Origin: Chamaecyparis obtusa
Lineage: Eukaryota > Streptophyta > Pinopsida > Cupressales > Cupressaceae
Direction: 5' to 3'
DNA length: 64,000 nucleotides
Assembly (NCBI GenBank): GCA_027943335.1
Contig: BSBK01005648.1
Location: forward strand, 795,001 to 859,000
In this document: in pieces, positions 34,122 through 46,545 of the stretch
Position numbering within the stretch: the first letter of the stretch is position 1
How the letters are laid out: each line of letters opens with the position of its first letter
Position numbers and translations under genes: made by a program
Notes under the pieces: model-generated
What the model saw: only the letters and a program-made list of their open reading frames with translations
What the model was told of the DNA's origin: nothing
Databases searched by the model: none

Positions 34122-36089
34122 TAAAAAAAAATAAGATGCCCTAGGCTAGAATAGAAGATAAGGGGTTGTGCCCCCTCGAGAAAATAATGCAAAGAGGAAA
34201 TGTTGTGGAATTTTATTTAAAAGAACATAGAAGGGAAGGGAAAGGATGAAGGAAGATGGGAAGGGGGATAAACATATGTCCTTCCAAGAGAAAATATGCA
34301 TGAATGGAAGATGATGTGAAATATAGGATACATGATGAAGCTATATGAATAATGAAAGATGCAAGATGTAATCTATATGATGTAGGATGGGGGATTTGTG
34401 GAGCTCCTTGTGTTGGATATTTTGAGAGAACAACCTAGTTTTCTATATCAATGCTAGAGACCTGCCAAGGTTACTGGGAACTCAAGGCCATGTCACCAGT
34501 GTTGCATAGGACTGACACAAAAAAAAAGCATGCAAAGGGTTTCCCCAGTATCACACATGAAACCCGAAGGAGGCATGGTGGAAATGATGCTGGAGAAACC
34601 ACAAACAGATGACTGACCCACATGTAGAAGCAAAAGATCAAAAGATCTTGCCCCATATTTTTCTCATTCACAACACACCATGATGTAAAGGATTGTGGTG
34701 ACTTTGAGTAGAGAACAACAAGAAGCTGTAAAAGATAGACAAGATCCAAAGGACAAAATCCAAGATCAAAATGATAACTCTGAAAGACACCCTTTTCCAA
34801 GGAGAGAGATTGATGGTTGATTGATGGCAGTAGATTAGGTTTGAACATGGCGAAGGATACATTGTCATGGACCTAGTTTGATTGATGATGGAGGATTAGG
34901 TCAAATAGGAGGAAGGATACATCCTCAAGGACCCATTGATCAGGAGAATGTGTGTTGTTGTTGGCAAATGATGAATCAAGGATAATCAAGAGATCAAGGA
35001 TAGTCGACAAAAGATGTTGTGGAAGTACAAGGCTGGATGGCATAAGGTTGTCTGATCAAAGCTATTGCAGGACTAACGAGGATATGTATAATAGGACATG
35101 ATGATATGTACAAAGGATTTGGAGATGTGTACAAAGGAGCTCAAAAGATAAGAAGAGATCCAAAGGAACCATTGAAATAACAAGTATCTCACAAAACCTT
35201 TTTCCATAGGTAGGATGAGGATTGATGGAGGATTACTAAGTGTCGGGAATGAGTTGTTGCTTCTTGATGTAGGATCAAATAGGATTGGATTTTTCAATGT
35301 AAGATGGATTGTTGATCTTCGAAAGACAAGATTCTTTCCAATTTACTCCAATCTCTTGCTCAAGATGATGAGGCTTACAAAGGAAAGTAAAAGATGCCCT
35401 AGAAAATGCATAGTCAAAGGGTAGTGCTGGGATGATTTTGATTTAGGATAAGGATTAAGAAAATCAAAGGATATGACACAAAGCAGATGGTGATAACTAG
35501 ATAAATATTCCTATGACAAGAGATAGGCAAGACACTTGAACCTCAAAAAAGGACCAAGGGATGATTGCCGAAGTGCTGAGCTGAATAGGTCATGATGACT
35601 CAAGGGCTAACTAATGTAGAGGATGAGACCTAAAGAAACATATGTAAAAATGAGCTTAGGTGGAGACACGACGGATGCTAGGGTACAAGACTCAAGATAG
35701 GATGTACAGGGGATCTGGGGATGAAGATGATGTTGCAAAGATATGCAAGATGAAACCCTAGTTGGGTTGGAAAGCCAAGATAGACTGATGGTGGATAGGC
35801 TTGATGATGGATGATGTATTCTAAAATGATAGGGATTTGGGAAGGAAGCATCCCAATGATGATGATTGGATTGAGATCAAGGCTTTCTACAAGACTAGGA
35901 ACAAGACTAAGGATGTGATTAGATAGCTTGGCTTGATGCTAGACTATTGGATAGCTAGAGGATATGGATATGATTTGCAGATGTTGGAAGGTTGCTAGGA
36001 ATAGTTGGATATGGATGAATGGAATTGGATTGCATGGGGATAGCCTATAGCTAGATACTAATGACAAGGGAAGATACCAAGTGAGGGAA
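34122..36089 (-). other. Non-coding 3' internal region of the LARD-like element
   Basis: Purine-rich on the plus strand, with many GAGGAT/GATGGA-type words and no conserved ORF. The minus-strand frame at 34471-34848 is short and shows no domain. Nothing else is recognised. Confidence 0.6.
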
Positions 36090-36480
36090 AGATGGAGGAA
36101 ACACTAAGGGATTTGGATAGGGGGAATGCTGGGGTATAATGATGGAGGAAATGCTTGGGGATTTGGATAGAGGATTGCTAAGGGATTTGGATTGAGGAAT
36201 GTTGAGGGATGAATTTTAGAGGAACCGCTGAGGGATTTGGATAGATGAATGATGATAGATGTGGATAGAAGAATGCTGAGGGATTTGGATGGAGGAATGC
36301 TAAGGATTTGGATAAAGGAATTTTGAGGATTGAATGCTGGAGGAACTATTGAGGATTGGGGATAGAGGAACTGTTGAGGGATTGGATAGAGGAATGCTTG
36401 AGGATTTGGATAGAGGATTCAAGGTTTTGGATGGGAGGATTGGAGGAAGATTTGGACTTGGATGGAAGAAAGGATTTGGA
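36090..36480. repeat. Purine-rich minisatellite, ~25-30-bp units
   Basis: About twelve imperfect copies of a unit like GAGGGATTTGGATAGAGG AATGCT. Unit length varies through small indels. The array lies between the Pro-rich ORFs and the 3' LTR of the LARD-like element. Confidence 0.75.
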
Positions 36481-37076
36481 TAAAATCTCCAAGGAATTTG
36501 TCATGAAGGAATACGATTCCTCTGCTTAGGATAGTTCATGCATTCAAAGGCATTTGGCAGGGGGAATGATAGGATGGGAGATAAGATGATAGGTAGATGA
36601 GGAAGGTATATGGAAGTTAGGATAGTCATTAGATAGAGGATAGGTAGCTGAAAGATGTGATAGGAAGATGGATGCTAAAAGGTGACCAAAAGAATTTATA
36701 CCTGGTGGTCTCTTTTTTGTTATCAAGATCCAAAGGAGGATGAAGGAGGTGAGAGACAAAAGGGATGGAGGAGATGTTGGATAAGATGTGATAGAAGGGA
36801 ATTGCCCCCAATTACAGAGAGGAACTAAGGGGATTATGCATGATGCCTTTTTGCTATGTTTTCATCATGGTACTTGTCCAAGGCACTTGAATTTCCAAGT
36901 TTTCACCATTGAACGAATGTTTTTCTCTTTTCTTTTCCTTTTTGATATTTTTCTTGATTTTTCCAATTTTTATGGATTTTTATGGATTTTTCTGATTTTC
37001 TACTGACTTTTTGCTGATCTTTTGCTGACTTTCTGATTTATCTGGATGTTGGTACATCCTTATTAGGATGGGGGGA
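36481..37076 (-). other. LARD interior between minisatellite and Pro-rich ORF B
   Basis: No conserved ORF. Around 36910-37030 the plus strand is T-rich with repeated TTTTTATGGATTTTT and CTGATCTTTTGCTGA-like words. Nothing else is recognised. Confidence 0.55.
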
Positions 37077-37916
37077 TTATGCAAATTCATGGATGGGATG
37101 GGGTAGATGGTAGGTATGGTGGTAGAAAGTGTTTGGATGGAATGATGGAAAGTGATCATGATAGGGAGATGTTGTCAGAACCAACATTGGCACATGTTGT
37201 GAGGAAGGTGGATGAAGTGGATGAGATGCAGAATGTAGAGGTGGATATGATAGAGGATTTTTTCTAGGAGATTTTGGCACATAGGGACCCGAAATAGATT
37301 TAGAAGATGGAGGAGAATACTGAGTAGCTGGTGGATTAGCAACTTTAGATGACATTGTGGATATTTATTTTAGATGCATTATATCTTTTTGCTTTGGGAT
37401 CCACATAATTTTTTCTTTTTCTTTGGTGGGCCTTTGTGGCCATTGGGATGTAGCGAATTTTTATTTTTCTTTGATGGGCCTTTGTGGCCATTGAGATACA
37501 TTGGATTTCTTGATTGGATTTTTCTTTGCTTGAGCATGTCTTTTAGAGTGGACATGGAAATCTTTGGATCTTTGTGGATATTTCCCTTTATGCATTTTTG
37601 AGTTGGAATCCAAATTGCGAGGAGCATTGGAAGGAATAAGAAGAGATGTGCGGGATAGATGAGATATCAATGGAGAGATGGAAGGAGATTGGAAGATAGG
37701 AGATGTGGGGATGTGCCTTTGTTGATCCTGACTAGGGATGTTTGGATTTTGGATGAAGGATTGAGTAGGATAAGATGGAGGATGATACTTTGGGATGTAG
37801 GGACCCAAAATATATTTGTTATGTGAAGGATATGTGTTGGTAGATTTTGGGACATCGGGACCCAAAATGGATTTGGAGGATGAAGGAGGAATGTGATAGG
37901 TTGTCCTAGGTTGCAA
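37077..37916 (-). pseudogene. Pro/Ser-rich ORF B of the LARD-like element
   Basis: One minus-strand frame runs from 37916 to 37077, broken by stops near 37461 and 37350. It is basic and rich in Pro, Ser, His and Tyr. A motif like SKSILGPDVPKS recurs three times (GPDVPKS, GPYIPKY, GPYVPKS) and SQWPQRP(I/T)KEK twice. No known domain is seen and it is unlike gag. It may be the downstream part of ORF A separated by frameshifts. Whether it encodes a protein is uncertain; the motif repetition in one frame argues for past coding. Confidence 0.45.
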
Positions 37917-38210
37917 TGATGGAGGAGGAGGAATAGAGTTGTATGATTTGGAGGGATGATGGGGAGATGTGATGGTGGGTTTGGAAGGGTTCTTGAATTT
38001 GGCTTTACTTGTACCAACATTTCTAGAGGAAGTGTCTTCAGATGTGTGACCAATACCATATGATTTTTGATGTTTTTTTATCCTATATGGGCTCTAGATT
38101 TCCTTGTTCATGGGAATCCACTCCTTTACCTTGATAATTCCATTTCTTAAGCATTTTATCCAAGAAAGGATACTTCTGACTTGGGGAATAAGATAAGCAT
38201 CCAGTATTAG

Positions 38211-39711
38211 GTTATGTGGTGGAAGATATAGAACTTATTGCTTCTACTTCAAGTGGGATGCCATTGACAAATGTAAGTAGACCAAGGGGATAGATTGATG
38301 GAGGTGGGATAGTTTGGATTGGAGGATCATCAAGTGGAGAGGATGGGATGATAGGATCTTGGATCGGAGGTGATGAAAGAAATAGAACATGCAATAGAGG
38401 AAGTTGAGGGATAGGATCTTGATTTAGTTCGATGGATATTTCAACATGCTTTTGGACAAGATCTGGACTAGATTGGATTGGTGTGGATAGGGTGATGGGG
38501 GATGTATGAATAGAATCTTTAGATGGAGTTTATGGAAGAATGGAAGATTTTGCAATTGTGATGGCTAGAAGAAGGGTGAACTCATGAGGCCCATTGTCTA
38601 TGCTTTGGATAATTCTAGGAGGAGGAGATGTGGATTGAGATTGGATGGAGTCAATAGATGGAAGGGACTCAATGATGCTAGGAGATGGAAGAGGATCAAT
38701 AACTGGGATATATGGAAGAAGGATAAAATATGGGGGAGGTTGATGGACCTCATCAATGATGGCTTCACATGAAGGAATAAGATGGCATGACTCGTCAACT
38801 TTAGGAGATATATTTTTTGTTGGCTTCCTTGTGAAATTCCTTGGAGACTTTCCTAATGGTGAAGTATTAGAATGTGTAGAAAATGGAGAGCTAGGATAGT
38901 CCTCACACAAAAGTGGGGTGGAAGATTGTGAACTTTCTTGAGGGGATGATGGTGTAGAAAAGGATTTGGAGGATGGCATGACTAGATAGTTCACATAGGT
39001 AGGCATAGAGGAATCTTGAGAACTAGATTGAATAACTTATGAGGTAGGGGTGATGGATTGAGGAATGCATTCTTCTCGCGGAAGGGGATTTGTGGAAATG
39101 TAGGTAAGAATGGAAGATGTTGGATTGAGATAGGATATAGTGGATGGAGGATCAAGATAGGATAGGGGATTAGGATAATGGATTGGAAGACTAGGATTTT
39201 GGATTTGAAAATGGTTTGGAGGATAAAGATACAATGGGGGATTTGGATAAGGGATGTAGCTAGTAGTGTTATTGTGAAAAGATGGTGTTTGGGATACGAC
39301 CATAGAAGGAGATGGAGGTATGAAGGATGCATATAGAGGATATGTAGGATCAATATAAGAAGAAGGTGTGGATGAATAGGATAATGGATTTCCATTGTCA
39401 AAGGTAGGATAAGAAGAACTAGTGGATATGTATGAAGGCATGATAGGATAGTTTGGAGAAGTGATTGGATCATGGGGGATGTTTGGAGAAATATTTCTAA
39501 GGTTTTCAATATACTCATCATTATCAACAAGAATTTCATCATCATTGGGATAGGATAGAGGAATGATTGGATTTTGGAGGATGTTTGGAGCAAGCCTTCT
39601 AAATTTTTCAAAGTGCTCATCATGATCAACAAGACCTTCATCATCATTGAGATATGATGGAATAAGAGAAGAGACGTAATAACCAAACTCATCATAATAG
39701 TTTTGAGACAT
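38211..39711 (-). pseudogene. Pro/Ser-rich ORF A of the LARD-like element
   Basis: The ATG at 39711 begins MSQNYYDEFGYYVSSLIPSY. The frame stays open for about 500 codons apart from a TAA at 39037 and a TAA at 38530, and ends near 38211. An early segment is duplicated: YLNDDEGLVDHDEHFEKFRR and YPNDDEILVDNDEYIENLRN, each followed by a PNI..(D/N)PI motif. The rest is rich in Pro, Ser, Tyr, Thr and Ile with no known domain, zinc knuckle or pol motif. It is the first long ORF downstream of the primer site, where gag should be, so it could be a very divergent structural protein or a captured sequence. Function unknown. Confidence 0.5.
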
Positions 39712-42059
39712 GTTGAATTGTGGATGAGTTGGATAGGGATGAAGGATGAAGATGGATTGGAAGATTGACAAGATGAGGATTATGATTAGGATTAGGATGA
39801 CTGAGAAGATCAAACTGGGATTGGATTTGTCTCAAGATAGGAGGAAAGATTGAATCTAGAGGAAGATAGAAAAGGGATGGGGGATGACCAAGATGACTCT
39901 GCTAACCTAGGATAGGATGAAAGGAGGACAAGATTGGATGGGGAAGATGCGGGATGATCGAAAAACCATGATTAGGAGACTAGGATAATAGGATTCTGAA
40001 GGTTTGGATGACTTATATATTTTGGAAGATTGGAATGACATGGAAAAAGGATTTGGGTGTAGAACCCTTTGTTTGTGTATGTTTCAACAAATGTTTTGCA
40101 CTGAGTCTGAAACTTTGAAAAACACATCAATCAAGAACTACCTAGAAGACAAGCTAGTATCAAAATCTTTGCCCATAGCTTGATATCCCAAAAAGGAATA
40201 TAGATGGTGAGTAATCTTAAGGTGATCTGTGAAACCACTTGGATTGATCCTTGCACACAAATTTTGATACCTTCAGGGGTAGATCAAGAAGCCTTTGATT
40301 TAACAAGTGTTTAATTTGGTCCGTGGTGTCCTCCCAATCAGTTTGTACACGCATGACTCACTTAAGAGCCTAGTTGACCATGTCAAGATAGTAGGGATAT
40401 TCACCTACCTTGGGCTACCATCAACACACATCACCTGAGCTTGAGGGGATGAAGTGAGAGTTTTCTTAATGCTTTATTTCTATACCAGCTGAGGAAGTAC
40501 CGATTTGAGGTCATTCTCCAAAGAGGAAGCGCTTTTCTCTCTTGACATGCCTCTCTAGAAGTAAAACAAATGAACTCGTCCAAGTTCAATTTGTTTTACG
40601 TCACTTATGCTAACAAGGATTTACAGAATTGAAGACTCCTAGAAAGGACACCATGAAGAGTTCTTTCCCAAATTGATTTAGTGAATTGAAATGAAGACTT
40701 TGCAAAAAACACATGTGTTTATGATTTTGATATATTCATTCCTTTGAAAACAAGAAAGCTTTTTTGAAAGAAATGTTGTGAGTTTTACTTTTTTTCATTC
40801 AAGATTGTGTTTGTCTCTTAGGATCCCAATTTGAACTTTTGAGATGAAATGAAAATACTTTGCTTTCAATTAGGGAATTCAATATTGTGTTTGATTTTGG
40901 ACTCAAAGAAAATGACTCTTTTGATTTGGACTTTGGTTCACTTCTTTAGATTCATTCAAGATTTTATGCTTTTAGAATTTAGTTTTAGAACCAAAAAGAA
41001 GTGTTCCTAGAGTACTTTATGCATGAAACTTTGAAAACATTCAATATTTTGCAAAAATAAGTTTTTTTTAACCAATAAAAATGCATTAGGATTGATTTAG
41101 GAACATTTAGGATGGTTTAGGATTGATTAGGAATTGATTACGAATGAGATATGGTTTTGTTCCTAGATTGCATGAAACTTTGAAAATACTTAGGATATTG
41201 CAAATGAAGTTCATTTTAGCTAAGAAAAATGCATCAATATTGATTTAGGAACATATATGATGGATTAGGATATATTAGGAACCAATTAGGAATGAGATGC
41301 CAATTTTTTAGTCCCTTTTAAGCCCTAAAATTTTGAAGTGTTCCTAGTTTGCATGAAAAACCCTAAATTAATTAGATTTTGAACGGATGAAGTTATTTTT
41401 ATCAAAAATGAAACATCATAAGTGATTTTGGTTTATTTAGGATTTATTAGGATTATTTTTTATTCATTTAGGAAAGATACACAAATTTCTTGATTTCTAA
41501 GCATTCGAGAGTGAAGTAGAGTTCATTTTAAGCCCAAGAATGAAGTGTTTTTGGTTCCTAAACATTCAAAATAGTTGATGGGCCTTAAGGATTTAGTGTT
41601 TTAGTGATATTATTTCTCCCAATGAGTAATTTCAAAACATGGATTTAAAAACTAAAAATTTGCAGTCCAGAGGCACCAGGAGGGCCCAATGAACCCTAAA
41701 AACCAACTAGACCCATGTTTAAGGCTTTAAACATGCTCCCTATTTCCTATAAAAGTAAAAAGGGTAGGGTATTTTGGGGATTTTAATCATATGAGTTAGG
41801 ATGAGGACTCATATGAGTCACCTTGACTCTTGGTACGAGTAAACATGGTCAGAAGGCCTAAAATAGGCTTAAATTACATGCAGAGGTCCCATATGAGTAA
41901 TGGGAACCTCTGGTATGAGTATACATATGTAATCATATGTGAAAAAAAATCTAGTTAGTTTACTTATAAAATAATCCACCTAGAACAAGATGAGATTTGT
42001 CAAAAAAAGGTGAGTTTTTGGCTTTAAAATGCTAAAAATTACAATTTTGAAGGTTGGTG
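39712..42059 (-). other. 5' leader of the LARD-like element
   Basis: About 2.3 kb without a conserved ORF between ORF A and the primer-like site. It contains an imperfect tandem repeat at 41021-41480. A long leader is common in large plant Gypsy elements. Confidence 0.6.
41021..41480. repeat. Imperfect tandem repeat, ~150-180-bp units
   Basis: Three diverged units start with GCATGAAA at 41021, 41170 and 41351. Each continues through AAAAATG-C-TC, GATTTAGGA and GGATT-A-TAGGA motifs. The first two units are most alike. Confidence 0.65.
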
Positions 42060-42079
42060 GAGTCCCATCGGGAATGCCA
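42060..42079 (-). other. Likely primer-binding site of the LARD-like element
   Basis: The minus strand reads TGGCATTCCCGATGGGACTC, three bases inside the 5' LTR. The TGG start fits pairing with a tRNA CCA end, but I cannot name the tRNA. Confidence 0.55.
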
Positions 42080-42082
42080 AAA

Positions 42083-43295
42083 TGTGATCAGTGAAAACCT
42101 AACCTATTCTTAACAAGAGTAGACATTAAAAAATTATCCTAACATCATATTCCTATCATATAGTAAAAACAATTCGCAAAGACACTCAGATAGAGCTTAA
42201 ACGAGAGCACCCTATCACCATTTGATTTGTTCTTGATTTAGGGATGTGGGTGTGCTCTTGAAACACTTGGAGAATGTCCCTAATGCATATTATGAATGTT
42301 TAGGATCAAATAGGGACCATGAAAACCCCATAGTGGCACAAAATTAGGTATCGATCACCTGATTTGCCCCTAGAGCCCCAAGGAGCCTAATGAAGCTAAA
42401 ATGCAGATTAAGCTAAGAATGATTATGATAGATTGATTTTAAGCCCAAATATGAGTGTGATGTGATGAAATTATATGCAAAAAAATGAAATAAACTAGGT
42501 TAATCCATTAATGCTAAGCTAAGATGTGAGTTAAAAATCTTAGAATTGAACTAAATCTAACAATTAGGATTTAAGCTAATATGATCTAGAAGAAAATTAA
42601 CATGATAACATTACTTAATATGATTATGTGAATTGGTATTTTTCTCTTGGAAATGAGAGTATTTATAGGATTTTAGGAAGGGCTTGGGTTAGGAATGGGA
42701 GTTAGGGTCAGAGTCAGGGTTAGGGGTAGAGTTTGAGGTAAGGTTGGATGGATGAGGGTTAAGGGTTGCTCATACATGTGCAAGAAACCATAGGAAAGAG
42801 TGCCTAGGGAACCAAGGTGAAAGAGGAGACATGGGCTTCATTATGAGGTTGTAGAGCCTTAATGAGGGTGCAAGAAGCCATTAATGAGTCTATAAGGCTC
42901 ATTAATGAGGGGGTTTGACCAAAAGTCAAAGGAGGGTGGGTTAGACTAAGAGGGTTAGGAATCACCCACTAATAAAGTTTAGGAAGATTTTAGGAAAGGG
43001 TAGAAGGGTTTATGGTTCTCTAGAAGATTCTAAGGTTTTAGGCTTTAAATAAATATTTAATTTATTTAAGGATTGTGACATTATTTATTAAATAGTGATT
43101 TAATAAATAGGGGGAAAATCATTTAAATTTGATTTAAATGGTTTTGGGATGGATTATTTAATTAAATATCTTTAATTAAAATAGGAGAGGATAATGACAT
43201 TAAAACTAATTAATTAATTAATAAATGATAATGTCATCAGAGGTTTTTGCAAAATAAAATATTTGTATTTAGAAAAGAGTTTTTAGGTTTCTACA
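42083..43295 (-). repeat. 5' LTR of the LARD-like element
   Basis: This 1213-bp LTR (TGTGATCAGTG...TTTCTACA on the plus strand) matches 32847-34074. The right TSD copy CTATG follows, after which the chromovirus reading frame resumes. Confidence 0.92.
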
Positions 43296-43300
43296 CTATG

Positions 43301-44839
43301 ATTGTGAATTTAATGCTATTGTTCAAGCTTTGAAGAAATGGAGACATTATTTGATGCCTAAGTAATTTGTGTTGTACACTGATCATAAAGCATTGCATTA
43401 TTTTGGTAGTCAAAATAAGTTGAATCAAAGACATATGAAGGTGGTTGAATACTTGCAGAGTTTTACTTTTGTGTCTAAGTGTACAAATGGATTATCAAAT
43501 AAGGTTGCAGATGCATTGAGAAGAAGAAGAAGTTTATTGACATGGATGAGAGTTGAGGTACTTGGTTTTGATGATTTGAAAATTTTGTATGAAACTGACC
43601 CTGATTTTTTAGAACCTTGGAAAGCATGTAAGGAATCAATCACTGATAATCAGAGTAAGTGGGTTGATTACTTCATTCAAGAAGGTATGTTGTTCAAATG
43701 CATTTGATTATTTATAATGAGAGGATTAGTGAGGGAAAATCTAATCAAGGAGACACATAGTGGAGGACTTGCAAGAAATTTTGGCATTGATAAAATAGTG
43801 AGTTTGATTAAGGAGAAATAATTTTGGCCTCATTTGTATAAGGATGCTCAAAAATTTGTTAGAAGTTGCAAAATTTATTAAGTTGCTAAGGGAGTAAGTT
43901 AGAATACAGGGTTATATATGTACCTTTACCTATTCCTAGTATGCCTTGGCAAGACATTAGCATGGATTTTGTCCTTAGCTTACCAAAGACACAAAGAGGT
44001 AATGATTCTATATTTTTTGTGGTAGACATAATTTAAAAGATGTTACATTTCATTCCTTGTAAGAAAAAATTAGATGTTGTTCATATAAATGATCTATTAT
44101 TTAGAGAGGTTGTGAGATTGCATGGGTTGCCTAAGACTATTATTTTTGACCAAGATAGTAAGTTTGTGGGATACTTTTGGAAGACACTTTGGAAGAAGAT
44201 GGGTACAAATTTAAAGTTAAATTCTACATTTCATCCATAAACTGATGGACAAACAAAAGTTGTGAATAGGAGTTTGGGTAATTTTTTAAGATATCTTGTT
44301 TTAGATAAACCTGGTAATTGGGATTTGGTTTTGGAACAAGAAGAGTTTTCATATAACAATTAAGTGAACTGAAGTACAAGTAAACACCCTTTGAAATTAT
44401 TACTAGCATGCATCCTAAAGGAATATCAAATTTTAAAGATCTTGGCCTAGAGGAGAAGAGAAGTGCTAAAGCAGAGGGATATGTTGAATTCAGGAAGACT
44501 TTGCATGATGAGGTGAAGTATAATTTGGAACATATTAATTAGAAATATAAGGATGCAACCAACCAATATAGGAGACATAAGAATTTTAAGGTTAGTGATG
44601 AAGTTATGATTCATTTGAAGAAGGGAATATTTCCTACAAGAACCTACAGTAAGCTAAAGATGAAGAAGCCTGAGCCTTTTAAGATATTGAAGAAATTTGA
44701 TAGTGGTAATGCTTTTGAGGTTGAGTTACTCGTTGACATGGATATATCACCTATATTCAACATTGTAGATTTATATGAGTTTTATGAGTCATATGATGAG
44801 ACAAACATGAAACAGGAATATCCTAAGAAGAAAACATAG
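43301..44839 (+). pseudogene. pol: Chromovirus RNase H end and integrase
   Basis: From 43301 the frame continues the RNase H cut at 32846: CEFNAIVQALKKWRHYLMPK, FVLYTDHKALHYF, then SNKVADALRRR. Integrase follows: FGIDKI and an HHCC-like region (WPHLYKDAQKFVRSC), core segments with [11 protein letters not shown] near 43950, [18 protein letters not shown] (second Asp, as DQDS) and TDGQTKVVNRSLGNF, where the usual catalytic Glu (TDGQTE) reads Lys. The C-terminal part has TYSKLKMKKPEPFKILKKF and DISPIFNIVDLYEF. Stops are frequent (43362, 43706, 44238, 44361, 44837). Confidence 0.9.
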
Positions 44840-44906
44840 AAATTTGAGAAGGTCTTGGATAGCAAGATTGGGAGGAGCACAAGGGAAAAGGATTGCATGG
44901 AGTATT
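44840..44906 (+). pseudogene. pol: Chromodomain, N-terminal half
   Basis: KFEKVLDSKIGRSTREKDCMEY matches the start of a chromovirus chromodomain (I..VL..R..R.....EYLVKW). It is cut between the Tyr and Leu codons by the Copia element. The second half is at 51990-52069. Chromodomains at the integrase C terminus steer chromovirus insertion to particular chromatin. Confidence 0.8.
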
Positions 44907-46190
44907 TGTTAGGAATAGTCCCAAGAGATAACTGAGAGAGGGGGGGGGGGGGTGAATCAATTATCTACTAGTTTCAATTCTTTGTCCAATTAAGTATACT
45001 TAAACATAAAGCATAAACACAATGAAAGAACACTTGAACACAACACCAATATTTTGGCTACGGGGAAACCCAAATAGGTAAAAACCCCGGTGGGAATTGA
45101 CACCCACTAATATTCTGCACTAGTGTATTATGATCCTTGTTAGAAGATCCTTAACCCTGTTAGGAGCTGCTTTACAATATATTTAGTATAGTAGACCTGG
45201 TCAAGGATCGGACCTTGTTAGGGGAGAGGACACACTATCTGAGAGCACACTGCTCATAGTGGTGAAGGCTACAACCTTCTAAATAATAGATACACACTAT
45301 ATTTGGATCTTGGTGAAATGCACTTAGACCTGCTATTTGGGTCAGTTCCAATGTATAGCACCAACACTTTACTTGGTCATATAGACCTTCTTCTGATGGC
45401 TCAACACTTCACATACTCTGCTCTGCACTTCTTAATCAACTATGAACCACACTCAAGAAATCACAAATGACTACCTATAAATATATTTCCTCTAAATGAT
45501 ATAATCAATTTGGCCTATTAGAACCACCTTGAAATCAGATTAGAGAAACCATAAAAAACTCCAATAACAATTCAGTTGGCTCTACTAAGCACGCAACACA
45601 TTCTGGGACCTGTCCAATAAGATAATTGTAGATGCACTCTACACACTGTTAACTCTACCAAAACAACTGGATCTTTCTCCGCAAGATGAATTACTTTATG
45701 CACTCTTAACCAAACATTACTAACTCTTTTCTAAGCTTAAATCCAAGGGTGAATACCCGAATGATAGGTGCAACTCCAGAACCAATATAATCTCTGTCGA
45801 CTCTTCTGAACAAACACAAAACACTGCTACTATTGAATAGCGACTGCATAACTTCACTTCTACAGATCATTAGACTCCGCGTCCATGAATGTAACATCAC
45901 TAAAATGTCTTCAACATATATCCAAGCATGCAAGGCTCCATGATAACTATACAGACAACCATACACAAAACACTGCCTATTACTCTGTCAGGAACACTAC
46001 TGACACAAGCTATTGTATAACTATCTGTACAAATATTTAACCTTTTCACCCATGATATCATGCTGATATCATTTCCATGCTACATATACTAAAATCTTAC
46101 TACATAAGTCTTCCACGCATGCTACTTTCCATATGTTGTCATCAATGACAAACATACAGTCAGTACTAGCCTACTAGAAAATCTCCAACA
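44907..46190 (-). repeat. 3' LTR of the Copia element
   Basis: This 1284-bp LTR begins TGTTAGGAATAGTCCC, with a run of 13 G near 44940-44952 followed by TGAATCA, and ends ATCTCCAACA. It shares the block around GGGGAAACCCAAATAGGTAA and GGGAATTGACACCCACTAA with the LTRs at 2450 and 9769. Confidence 0.93.
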
Positions 46191-46460
46191 ATCTCCCCCT
46201 TTGGCATTTATGGAAACATATTGAATGAAAAACTGCACCAATCCAAATGAAAATTTCTTTTATAACATTCTCCATTTCCTCTTCAAAACTCCCCCAAAGA
46301 TGAGTCCTCCATCTGCTGCAATATTTTTCAACATTCTCCATTTCCTCAACTGAGCGGCTATCATAACTGAGTACTACTCCCCCTTAGTATATTACTCCTT
46401 TATACTTCTATTTTTCATGACTATATATTACTCCCCCTTTCACATCAATGGAAAAGGATG
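46191..46460 (-). other. Multiple polypurine tracts of the Copia element
   Basis: On the plus strand CTCCCCCTTTGGCATTTATGG (46193-46213) abuts the LTR, with further CTCCCCC copies near 46290, 46378 and 46433. The last is followed by CCTTTCACATCAATGGAAAAGG, which has short CCTTT/AAAGG arms. Repeated PPTs upstream of the 3' LTR are a known Sirevirus trait. Confidence 0.75.
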
Positions 46461-46545
46461 CCAATTAGTTTAAGCACTGGTACTACTCTAGAAGTAGAGT
46501 AGTCAACCATCCATTAGTCCCTGGAGATTGATGCTTTTCCTTCTT

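Larger units (their letters stand above)
32847..43295 (-). mobile_element. LARD-like non-autonomous Gypsy-type element in the chromovirus RNase H
   Basis: LTRs of about 1.2 kb with TG...CA ends flank 8.0 kb. TSD CTATG is at 32842-32846 and 43296-43300. The minus-strand LTR begins TGTAGACACC. The PPT beside the left LTR and the primer-like TGGCATTCC beside the right LTR give minus orientation. The interior lacks gag, protease, RT, RNase H and integrase. It holds two Pro/Ser-rich ORFs, a purine-rich minisatellite and long non-coding tracts. LTR pairs with a large pol-less interior are called LARDs. The PPT hairpin matches that of the Tat elements, suggesting Gypsy/Tat ancestry (inference). Confidence 0.92.

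Noticed and set aside
38991..39695. Leu/Ile-rich 234-codon minus-strand frame resembling a membrane protein
   Set aside because: It is an alternative frame of ORF A in a CT-rich strand; hydrophobicity comes from composition, and it lacks the conserved duplicated segment pattern in its own frame.
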